Assembly: GCF_047495875.1 (NCBI RefSeq)
Contig: NC_092460.1
Location: forward strand, 1-64,000
Source of the DNA: Pithys albifrons albifrons
Lineage: Eukaryota > Chordata > Aves > Passeriformes > Thamnophilidae
Reading direction: 5' to 3'
Length of the DNA stretch: 64,000 nucleotides
Both the position numbers and the translations under genes were made by a program. This document shows, piece by piece, positions 53,844 to 62,056 of this stretch (position 1 is its first letter; each line of letters opens with the position of its first letter). Below the pieces are notes generated by a model. That model was given only the letters and a program-made list of their open reading frames with translations. It was not told the DNA's origin and ran no database searches.

Positions 53844-53991
53844 CACAGCTTGGGGTACTCAGTGTCCATCACGGGAGGACATTCTGTTAATGTCTTGGTG
53901 ATGCCAACAGCACGGATCTGCTTTTCAACTTGTCCCAGACTCTTTCTGGATTTCAGGAATCATCATTTTCTCCAAGCCCGTTTCAAACATC
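53844..53991 (-). pseudogene. CSE1L: CSE1L pseudogene exon e (2-bp deletion, 148 bp)
   Basis: Bounded by the acceptor CATACTAG and donor CTGTG|GTAGGT. It reads MFETGLEKMMIPEIQKESG, then shifts frame and continues VEKQIRAVGITKTLTECPP and VMDTEYPKLW. The expected length in CSE1L is 150 bp, so two bases are missing at the frame change. Phases at both ends (AA|G ATG and TG|G) are as expected. Confidence 0.85.
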
Positions 53992-54407
53992 CTAGTATGA
54001 CAGTTAGAGAAAAAGTATCAGAACGATTTATCACCCTATGGTGACCAAAGAAAAGCAGAAACCACACAAAGCACGAGGAAACAGAGAACACAAGACAATT
54101 TGTTTCTTAACAATTGCTGCCCTCTTACATAGATGTTTGCACATACAAACTTTTTACAAAGGATAAAAACCAGAGACAGCAATCCTTCCCTTTTATGACC
54201 CGCTCAGGAGATCAGTAACTTGAACTATCAGTGAGGAACTGTGGGCAGAAAATCAGAAATGAACCACAAAAGGAGAGGCACCCGGGCAGTCAGATTAGCG
54301 CCAAACCTCCTTTGCCATTTCAGCCAGAGAGACAACTCTTTCCTGCTTCAAAGGCAAAAACTGCACAGCAGCCTGAAATACAACCCAAGCCAAAAGAACA
54401 CACTCCC

Positions 54408-54490
54408 TTTGGCTGTATGCTGCCAAGTATTTCCTGCAGAGCTCATGCCCCATTTCCTGTGCCATACTAGTTAATGAAGAGGAGAAAGCA
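54408..54490 (-). pseudogene. CSE1L: CSE1L pseudogene exon d (stop codon, dead donor)
   Basis: Minus-strand TTCATTAACTAGTATGG aligns with the codons for FINLY of CSE1L, with TAG in place of leucine. It continues through a region matching KYGALALQEIF.GIQPK, in which AAATGGGGCATGAGC has lost and gained bases. The donor GT is replaced by GG after CAGCCAAA. The acceptor side is not clear. Confidence 0.6.
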
Positions 54491-54494
54491 ACGA

Positions 54495-55318
54495 GAAAAA
54501 GGATGAAGTAAAACTCCAGATGAAAACAAGAGAATTGCTTTAGAGTCAGCAGCAAAATGCATTCTAAGAAGGAGACAGAAAGGGCAGCCTTCATAAATGT
54601 TCCCTTTTACTGAAGGGCATTAACTTGCTGCTTCAAAGTTTGCCTAAAAACTGCTCATCTTCTCGGGCACCACAACACTGAAATGTGGAACGCTGGAAGC
54701 ACCACTTCCATTTGGTTGGTGGAACACCATTGGAAGAACCCTGTAATTCTTGCTCCTCTACAGGAGGCATCAAGCAGATTTTAAAGGATTAATAACAGAC
54801 CTTGTGTGATCTGTGTAGAGATAACATCACGAATTTCATCAGCATGGCCATCTGCCTGGGGATGATTTCAACAATGTGTCACAGCTTTGACAGAGGAACG
54901 TAAACCCTTCCTCAGAACTTTATTCCCATGAAGGCCAAAATGACACAAAAGCATGGAATGTTTCCCAGCATGAACACAAACTGCAGAGAGCAGTGGTCAG
55001 AATGGCTCTGCTGTGTGGCAGGGCAAGTGTGTTGCTATTAGCTGGAGATTAAATGGAGACACTTTCAGACAAGTAACGACATCACACACACCAGGAAAGG
55101 AGGAGAACTACACAAGTCCTTTAGTTCCATTCCCTCAGTTTTCATGGAGTGTCACCTGCTGTGGCCACTGCCCTTTATGTCCCCCTTGACTACAGAGCAT
55201 TTGGAGCAAGTCCCTGGAGCCACCAGAGTCCCACCCATGTACAGGATGCCTGATCTGTGCAACTGCACACTCTGAACCACTCGTGTCACACTGGAGCTTT
55301 TCAGAGCAAGGAACTTAC
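54495..55318. other. Intron of the CSE1L pseudogene between exons c and d
   Basis: About 820 bp without a recognisable exon or repeat. Ordinary base composition. Confidence 0.6.
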
Positions 55319-55404
55319 TTTTGATAAGTTTTGTTGGTTTGGAACTTGGAAGTCTTTGGAATAGCAGAATGAAGACCTGTTTCCTGTACCAGTCAACTGA
55401 TTCA
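55319..55404 (-). pseudogene. CSE1L: CSE1L pseudogene exon c (intact, 86 bp)
   Basis: It is bounded by the acceptor ATTTCCAG and donor AAAA|GTAAGT. Its phase matches exon b, whose terminal CC joins T to complete a proline codon. It reads ESVDWYRKQVFILLFQRL and then PSSKPTKLIK, closely matching CSE1L. A tryptophan after ESVD replaces the usual glutamine. Confidence 0.88.
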
Positions 55405-55614
55405 CTGGAAATTTAAAAGAACAGTTATTCAGTTCACAGTGGGCTTTGACTGGTGCTGTCACTTTACAGAAAACACAGATAAAGTTGTTCCCATCTCTTT
55501 AACTGATAAATGTGACATTTTTGCTCCTGAAGTGTTAACCTTTGGCATGACTGCACACTGCAGAACCAAAGCCCACAGAAGTCAGTTTTGAATGCAATTT
55601 GAGCTCATACTCAC

Positions 55615-55712
55615 GGGGGCATATGCTCCATGATGCTGTTTAGCAGGTCAAAGCCTTGGGGACCACTGGCTTTCAAGGCAATCAGCTTCAGGAATCCCCC
55701 CAACACTCCAGG
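55615..55712 (-). pseudogene. CSE1L: CSE1L pseudogene exon b (intact, 98 bp)
   Basis: The acceptor TTCCTTGCAG and donor CC|GTGAGTA bound a 98-bp open exon that starts in phase 0 and ends after two bases of a codon. It reads PGVLGGFLKLIALKASG followed by PQGFDLLNSIMEHMPP. The PGLLG...HQGF..LLNSI.EHMPP pattern is characteristic of CSE1L. Substitutions such as G for V after VLG are unusual for this highly conserved protein and fit relaxed constraint. Confidence 0.88.
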
Positions 55713-55880
55713 CTGCAAGGAAAGCAAACATGAAGCTCTAGGCAACTGTTCTTCCTAAGTGGCCCAGCAGAAAGTTGGCTCTGACCATCGAAGACACGCA
55801 CCAGTGCAAAAGCATCCCTAACCTAAACCAGGATTCTGATCCTGCAGTGCAGGACAAGGAAGACACGTTGTGGCTCCTTC

Positions 55881-56071
55881 TCACTCACTCACTCACTCAC
55901 TCACTCCACTCACTCCACTCACTCCCTCACTCACTCACTCCCTCACTCCACTCACTCATTCACTCCCTCACTCCCTCACTCACTCACCCACTCCACTCAC
56001 TCCCTCACTCCCTCACTCACTCCACTCACTCACTCCCTCACTCCCTCCCTCACTCCACTCACTCACTCTCC
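55881..56071. repeat. CACTC/CTCACTCC microsatellite
   Basis: Imperfect runs of CACT and CCTCACT with periods of 4 and about 8 bases fill about 190 bp. They lie in the pseudogene intron between exons a and b. The serine/leucine-rich frames here are by-products. Confidence 0.9.
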
Positions 56072-56346
56072 TCAAGCCTGTTCTGAACACAAGCCCTGAG
56101 AGTTCTGCTGGTCCGCATGTTCCACAGGAAGCAAACAAGGTAAGAAAATTCTGGGAAACTGCCACTTGCCAAAACCAAGTGCAGGAATTTTCCATCTCGG
56201 CTGACAAAAGCACAGGAGCCCAGGATTCACCTCACCCCCAGGACGGGAAAGCACCCACCGAGCTGCATGCAGAGTATTTGTCCGTGCATGGAGTGCCACT
56301 GAGGCCCAGCCCAGCCCAGCCCCTGCCCCGCGGCCCCGGCACTCAC

Positions 56347-56530
56347 GATCTTGGCGGCGGCGCTGCGGGCGATGGTGCCGGCGCCGCGCTCCAGGAACGC
56401 CTCTGCAGCAGCCGCACCGGCGGCGGGATGTTCCCCGCGCGCTCCCGCGGCACCGGCTGCGGCAGGTGCGGGAAAACAGCGCCATGAACGAACACGGGAT
56501 GTGGCATCGAGGAGGAGACGCAGCACTGGC
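56347..56530 (-). pseudogene. CSE1L: CSE1L pseudogene exon a (frameshifted)
   Basis: On minus the exon reads fragments matching VLRLLL, then IPCSFMALF, then FPHLPQPVPRERAGNIP, then AFLERGAGTIARSAAAKI, each in a different frame. The shifts are a deletion of about 10 bp before IPCSF, an extra TC inside CTGTTT-TC-CCGCAC, and an extra AG inside CTGCAG-AG-GCGTTC. A normal donor, AAGATC|GTGAGT, follows at 56,346. The upstream border is the 34-bp minisatellite, so the acceptor is uncertain. The exon is far more G+C-rich than the others. Confidence 0.8.
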
Positions 56531-56544
56531 GACAGCGCTTCGTA

Positions 56545-57350
56545 CTCCGCGCCTGCGCAGTAGCGACGGCCCTGGGTACTCCGCGCGTGCGCAGTAGCGA
56601 CGAAGCGCGCTGTACTCCGCGCGTGCGCAGTAGCGACAAAGTTCCGTACTCCGCGCATGCGCAGTAGCGACACCGCTCGGTACTCCGCGCGTGCGCAGTA
56701 GCGACGAAGCGCCGTACTCCGCGCGTGCGCAGTAGCGACACCGCTCGGTACTCCGCGCGTGCGCAGTAGCGACAGCGCGCTGTACTCCGCGCGTGCGCAG
56801 TAGTGACGGCGCTCTGTATTCCGCGCGTGCGCAGTAGCGACAAAGTGCCGTACTCCGCGCGTGCGCAGTAGGGACAAAGTTCCGTACTCCGCGCGTGCGC
56901 AGTAGCGACGGCGCTCTGTACTCCGCGCGTGCGCAGTATCGACTGCGGCCTGTACTCCGCGCGTGCGCAGTAGCGACTGCGACCTGTACTCCGCGCGTGC
57001 GCAGTAGCGACGAAGTTCCGTACTCCGCGCGTGCGCAGTAGCGACGGCGCTCTGTACTCCGCGCGTGCGCAGTAGCGACTGCGGCCTGTACTCCGCGCGT
57101 GCGCAGTAGCGACTGCGACCTGTACTCCGCGCGTGCGCAGTAGCGACGACGTTCCGTACTCCGCGCGTGCGCAGTAGCGACGGCGCTCTGTACTCCGCGC
57201 GTGCGCAGTAGCGACTGCGGCCTGTACTCCGCGCGTGCGCAGTAGCGACTGCGACCTGTACTCCGCGCGTGCGCAGTAGCGACGAAGTTCCGTATTTCGC
57301 GCGTGCGCAGTAGCGACGGCGCTCTGTACTCCGCGCGTGCGCAGTAGCGA
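56545..57350. repeat. 34-bp minisatellite of NRF1 consensus sites, 24 units
   Basis: Units begin at TACTCCGCG about every 34 bp from 56,549 to 57,327. Most carry CGCGCGTGCGCA, whose reverse complement TGCGCACGCGCG fits the NRF1 consensus YGCGCAYGCGCR. One unit near 56,652 has CGCGCATGCGCA, also a fit, while the first unit has a CCTG mismatch. From about 56,885 the unit tails cycle GACGGCGCT, GACTGCGGC, GACTGCGAC, GACGAAGTT in a 136-bp tetramer repeated three times. Minus-strand frames of over 400 codons are by-products. Confidence 0.92.
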
Positions 57351-57359
57351 CCGCGCTCC

Positions 57360-57465
57360 CTCTGCCGAAGCGCCGGTTCGAATCCCGCCCTCGGCCGCCC
57401 CCTCTCCCTCGCCGACGCCGCCTGGCGGACACGGCCGGGAACTGCAGCGCACTCCAGCACCCTGC
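57360..57465 (+). mobile_element. tRNA-derived SINE-like element, 5'-truncated copy
   Basis: CGCCGGTTCGAATCCCGCCC contains a perfect B box (GGTTCGAATCC). The tail CGCCTGGCGGACACGGCC and GCACTCCAGCACCC match the element at 47.1-47.26 kb. The A-box half is missing, replaced by the end of the 34-bp minisatellite. Confidence 0.5.
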
Positions 57466-57469
57466 GTGG

Positions 57470-57844
57470 TGCCCCGCGTGTCGCCGCGGAGGGGGCAGCA
57501 GCCCTGGAGGGCTCTGCTGGTCCCGCCATGGTCTGAGGGGCGGCACCAGCCGGACTGGGTCAGCCAGGGTGGGTCTGTCACGGCCGCGCCGCTTCTCTCG
57601 CACGTACGTTCCGCCTCCTGGCACGGGATCCTGCCCCCCCCCCACCCCCGTCACGTATTTCCCGCCTCTCCAGCAGGGGCTTTTCCCGCCCCTCCCCTCA
57701 GCTGCGCTGCCCCGCCCACCGTGAGGGGCTCAAGGAAAGGAGAGGCGAGGCGCCATTTTACGCCGATGCGGCGGGCACGGGGCGCAGAGCGGTCGTGTCG
57801 GAGAGCAGTGAGGTGTCTGTGGCGTTACTGAGGGGAGAGGTCAG
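57470..57844 (+). promoter_or_regulatory. CpG-island promoter and possible first exon
   Basis: A CpG-rich, TATA-less segment next to the NRF1 array. It has CCCCGCCCACC near 57,711 and GGCGCCATTTTACG near 57,751, the latter containing the CCATTTT core of a YY1-type start element. A good donor, GGTCAG|GTATGG, lies at 57,844/57,845. A first exon from about 57,750 to 57,844 on plus would splice toward the acceptor at 59,044. Transcription is inferred, not shown. Confidence 0.45.
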
Positions 57845-57845
57845 G

Positions 57846-59040
57846 TATGGCACAGCCTCAAAGCGATGTAAAGCCAAGGGAACCGTGGGGGCAGAGCTGG
57901 GACATGTTTTGAGGGGAAAAGGCGAGGTAAAGTGTTAAGAGTCGTCCCCGGTGAGTGCGTGAGGGAGCCGCGGATTCCCGCCCCCACCCCTCCCGCCGCT
58001 CGGGGCAGGGGCGGGGGGCAGAGGCGGGTCCCGCCCGCCGCTCCGGGAGGCACAGGCGGGTCCCCGCCGCTCCGGGAGGGAGAAGGGGTGTCCCCCATGC
58101 TCCTGGGGGGCTGTGAGGGCTACACGGACAGCGACAGGTGCCGTGAGGGCGGTGGGGGGGGCTCGGCCGTGCCGTAGCTGTGCCCTTTCCCCGCCGCTCC
58201 CCTCAGCCCTGAGGCAGGGCAGGCGAAAGGTGCTTTGAAAAGCTCCGATAAAAGCTTGTAGAGTCGCCCTGGGGCTAATTTTGGGTTGTTAGAGACTAGG
58301 GAGTGTTGGACGACAGCATCAGAGCGCAGCAGGGTGTTTCGTGACAATTCTGAGGGAAAAGCAAAAAAAGAGGGTGCCTATGGGGGACAAAATAAACATT
58401 TTTCAGAGCAATCTGGCATAACTATTAGGGACAGAATAAACATCTTGGAGGGATATAAGCGTGGGGCCATCCTATTTAAAGACAAAATCAGAAGTACTTC
58501 AGGGAAGACATTGGTAGCATTTTCATAGCAGGCATCTGCAAGTTGGCAAGACAATTTAGGTAGGAGAAAGAATGGACATTTAAGCAGGCTGTGCTAAACT
58601 AGCATTCTGGATGTGTGCAGTTCTTTTAGTTGTAGAAACTAAACTTGCTGATGGGGTGAAGGAGACAGATTTTTCTGAAAAAAAAATTCACCATCCTAGG
58701 GAATGACTCCATAAATTAGGAATACTGTTTTACGTTCTTTCCAATCATGGAGTCAAAGTTTAACAAAGGATCTTGGACGTAATTTTCCTGTAAGAAGAGA
58801 AAAAGAATGGTAATAAGTACTTCATGCCGAGTCCAGCCACAGATTTTTCAAGCAGCAAACGGGTTAGAAGGCTGAAAAGGGAGGAAAACAAAAGAAAAGA
58901 GGATGAATCACATTAAAATTTTGGTGTGGGTTCAGGAGACAATATATAATGAAAACAAGTACTGCTCCAAGACTTAAGTCCTTGTACAGGAGTAGAGGTT
59001 AATAGAGGGACCTCAGGGCTAACCCTCTTCTCTTTATCTT
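57846..59040. other. Probable intron / intergenic stretch
   Basis: A CpG-rich start grades into AT-richer DNA. I see no supported exon or repeat; an 80-codon plus frame near 58.29 kb has no family resemblance. Confidence 0.5.
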
Positions 59041-59044
59041 GCAG

Positions 59045-59170
59045 AAGCTGTCGAGAAACAGATGGAGATGGACATCGAGGAAAGAGTGCAGAGGAGGATC
59101 AGCAGCATCGAGGTCAAGAGGGAGCACAAGACAGGCCTTCTGGGCAAACAACTGTCCCTGCCGTCATCGG
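59045..59170 (+). other. Candidate exon, diverged copy 0 of the 1.94-kb unit
   Basis: A strong acceptor, CTCTTTATCTTGCAG, precedes AAGCTGTCGAG. One frame reads VQRRISSIEVKREHK followed by TGLLGK, which is conserved in the two downstream copies as VQKRISSVEVKREHKKGLLGK-like sequence. Another frame (RGKSAEEDQQHRGQEGAQ) is also open and conserved, so the coding frame cannot be settled. I do not recognise the family. Confidence 0.35.
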
Positions 59171-60119
59171 GACAGACACACATGTTGAAGTGCAGCAGGA
59201 ACCTTCAGGGTGCCCCGCTGGCTTTCACTGGGCGAACCCCCCGTAAACAGGGCTGGGTCTTTCCTTTGGTGTTTTTAGCCTTTTGCCACGGTTCTCCTTT
59301 GGCTGCCCAGGGAGAGCGGGAAACACTGTAAGGAGAGTGAGAGAGCCCTTCTCCACATCCCAGGGGCAAATGGAGGTATCCTGACTGCAGGCCACCGTGT
59401 CAGCGAAGCAGGGCTTCTTTGTTTCCCTTGGTGCCTTAGTGTCTGGTGGCGGCTGCTGGCCACGGTGACCCCCCTGTAGCCTGGGCATGTCACAGCCTGT
59501 GTTCATTGTCCAGCCTTGAAGCCGCCCTGCGTAGTCAGGGGCTTGAAGTGTCTGGGCAGGCCAGGGCAAGTCTGAGGCCGTGTTCTCCCGCTGCTGGGCG
59601 TCAGGAATGGCTCGCCGCAGGTTGCTGCTCAGAGCTTGCTCCCTCTCCTGGGACGTTGCCCCTTTGTGTTTCTGTCTTGTCTTTGTCGGTGTGAGTGAGA
59701 GAGCGAGCGTGTCCCTTGGTCCCCCTAGAAAAGCAGGTAGCGTAGCTTAGGCTTCCCAGGAGGGAAAGAGGGGCTCTTTGTAGGAAGCTGTGGGGTGCCA
59801 TCCGTACTGCACAGCAGCAGGTGGCCGCCTTAGACACGGCCTGGCTTGTGCAGAGGCCACGAGGGCCTGGCAATGTGGAGGGGCTTCACAGCTGCCAACG
59901 AGCAGAGGACATGACATGGCCCAGCTACAGGGCGTCACAGTGGACGACAGGCGCCAGCAGCCACAAAAGGTGGCAAGGCAATAAAGAAAGCCGTGCCCTG
60001 TTTTCAGGGTGGGCTGGGGTTGGGAGAGCTCCATTTCCCATCGGGGGTGAAGAATGGGAGTCTCACCCTCTTTCCAGGGTTGCCCTCTCTCTTCGGGCAG
60101 CCAACGGAGCACCGTTAGG
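59170..60119. repeat. Diverged copy 0 of the 1.94-kb tandem unit
   Basis: It shares with the later units CGTAAACAGGGCTGGGTC, the CACGGTTCTCCTTTGGCTGCC stretch (here cut to its core) and TAGGCTTCCCAGGAGGGAAA, at a displacement of about 1.72 kb. After about 59,775 it departs from them. It is the older, partial member of the series. Confidence 0.7.
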
Positions 60120-60239
60120 GGGGAGGGTGTCTGGGTTCCCCCGAGGCGGAGAGAAGGAGCCTCTGCGGGCCTTTGGACCCAGGGCCGCCCGTAAGTCGGG
60201 GCCAGTGCCCTGGAGTCCCGGGCACTTTGCAGACTAGCA

Positions 60240-60362
60240 GCAGCTCGAGCCCTCTGTAGTCAGAGGTGCAGCCTCTTTGGCTACTGCTTTGCATGCCCAG
60301 CTTCCTTTGCCCAGAGGGCCTGGCTCCCAGCAGCAGACGGGGCGTCGCCGTGACCACTCAAG
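60240..60362 (+). other. Candidate exon A in copy 1
   Basis: GTGACCACTCAAG|GTGAGG gives a strong donor at 60,362/60,363, identical in copy 2. The exon start is not defined. It would be 5' untranslated if the ATG in exon B is used. Confidence 0.3.
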
Positions 60363-60514
60363 GTGAGGTTTGGAGAGGTTTGTGTCAGTGGGGGACTCTG
60401 TGGGTGGGTTTGGAGTGACTTGGAGGTCTCCCTCTGGGGATGTAGGGTCCCGGTTTACTTCCTACGGAGGAGCTGGTGTTTCTCACACCTGCCTGTGTCC
60501 TCCTTCCTTTGCAG

Positions 60515-60861
60515 AAACCATGGGAGAAGAGAGCGGCGGCATCGTGCGGACGGCAGTGCTGACGTGGGAAAACGCGGAGGTGGCACCAGTGGAAGTTGGA
60601 GGGTTGTGTGAAGCCGTGGGGGGGTGTGGTGGGAGTGGGCAGGTGATGGTGGCTTGGGGAGCTCGCTCTGGGTGCCCGTTTCACTGACTTGAAGGAGTTG
60701 GAGCTTCTCGGACTCAACTGTGTTATTCTCTTTGCTTGACGGAAGCCATCCGAGAAGAAAGCAGAGCCAGGAGCGCGGGACGGCGAGGCAAAAGAGTTCA
60801 GAAGAGGATCAGCAGCGTCGAGGTCAAGAGGGAGCACAAGAAAGGCCTTCTGGGCAAATGA
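60515..60861 (+). CDS. Possible tiny spliced gene, copy 1 (exons B and C)
   Basis: Exon B (60,515-60,579) follows the strong acceptor CCTCCTTCCTTTGCAG. From the ATG at 60,520 it reads MGEESGGIVRTAVLTWENAE exactly to a GAG|GTGGCA donor. Exon C, from about 60,743 or 60,746, reads EAIREESRARSAGRRGKRV and QKRISSVEVKREHKKGLLGK and stops at TGA 60,859-60,861. The product would be about 60 residues, very basic at the C-terminus. The acceptor of exon C is weak: copy 0 has CTTGCAG where this copy has CTTGACGG. No family is recognised and it may be noncoding. Confidence 0.25.
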
Positions 60862-62056
60862 ACCTCTTTGCCATCACGGGGTCAGGCATACACGTAGGAG
60901 TGCGTCGGGCACCTTCACGGTGCCCCCGCTGGCTTTGCGCTGGGTGACCCCCCCCCCCGTAAACAGGGCTGGGTCTTTCCTTTGGTAGTGTTGGCCTTTT
61001 GCCACGGTTCTCCTTTGGCTGCCCAGAAAGAGGGGGACAACCCTGTAAGGAAGAGGGAGAGTCCCCTTGGCCACACCCGATAGGAGAATGCAGGTCTCCC
61101 GACCCCAGCCCACCCTGTAAACAGGGCAGGGCTTTTATTTTTGCCTTGGCTTCTTTGTGCCTGCTGACGGCTGCTGGCCACTGTGACCCCCTGTAGCTGG
61201 GCCGCGTCACAGCCGCTGTTCTTTGGCCAGCCGTGAAGCCCTTGAGCATAGTCAGGCCCTTGAGGCCTCTGTGCAGGCCAGGGCGAGTCTAGGCCGTTGT
61301 CTCCTGCTTGTGGGCGGTAGGGATGGCTCGCCGCAGGTTGCTGCTCAGAGCTTGCTCCCTCTCCTGGGACGCTGCCCCTTTGTGTCTCTGTCTTGTCTTT
61401 GTCGGTGTGAGTGAGAGAGCGAGCGTGTCCCTTGGTCCCCCTAGAAAAGCAGGTAGCGTAGCTTAGGCTTCCCAGGAGGGAAAGAGGGGCTGTGTGCAAC
61501 AACCGGGGCGTGCCCTCAAAACCCACAAACGGAGACACGGCCCAGCCTCGGCCCTTCTTTCCGTTGAGGCAGCAAAGCCTCTCGGTGACCCGCCTGTAGC
61601 CAGGGCTTGGGTCTGTGCCAGTGCTGCTGGTGATGTGCCAGCATGTGCCCGCCCTGCCTTCAGGGCTGGGGCCCTGTCCTCGCGACCTTAGGCCGTGGAG
61701 GGCATTGTTGGGGGTGCCGAGCCTAGAAGGGGCAGCCTTGTAAGCGGGGCTTTGTACGACCCCAGTGCTCGGCGGGCGGTTGGAGGGAGCCCCTGTAATC
61801 AGGTGGGTATTCCTGGCCCTGGCCGTTCCGAGGTCCAGGGCCGGGAGGTGTGCAGCTCCCTGTCCGTGGAGGAAGGCCCCCAGGCCTTAGGCCGTTAGCT
61901 GTTTTTCCTGGTACTGGAATCTTATTGCTATTAGTGCAGGGGGAAGCCGAGTCCTGTGGCTCCCTGGGTGTGCACCCGCCCGTAATCGGGGTGCGGGTCT
62001 GGGAGCCTCGGTGCTCCCTCAGCTGGCAGGCTGTGCGGGGCGACCGCCCCGTTAGC

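Larger units (their letters stand above)
52844..56530 (-). pseudogene. CSE1L: CSE1L (exportin-2) unprocessed pseudogene fragment, six exons
   Basis: CSE1L is the nuclear export receptor that returns importin-alpha to the cytoplasm with RanGTP; the intact protein is about 970 residues. Six minus-strand segments match, in order, roughly the last quarter of it, and introns are retained, so this is a segmental rather than retroposed copy. Defects seen: a ~10-bp deletion and two 2-bp insertions in the first exon, an in-frame TAG and a lost donor in the fourth, a 2-bp deletion in the fifth, and a 4-bp insertion plus an ~11-bp deletion in the last. Exons two and three are intact. The 5' side is cut by the 34-bp minisatellite and the last exon is absent. 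Family sequence comparison is from memory. Confidence 0.85.
60120..62056. repeat. 1.94-kb tandem unit, copy 1
   Basis: Matches copy 2 at a displacement of 1,937 to 1,940 bp with few differences. It contains three splice-like exons, then a ~1.2-kb stretch of degenerate ~65-bp repeats with small CCCG-TAAT-CGGG-type hairpins. The unit boundary is set by CGAGGCGGAGAGAAGGAGCC at 60,142 and 62,079 and is approximate. Confidence 0.88.

Noticed and set aside
56072..57654. Minus-strand ORFs of 412-485 codons over the NRF1 minisatellite
   Set aside because: 34 is not a multiple of three and three overlapping frames are open at once. Only their ends match CSE1L, in pieces from different frames.
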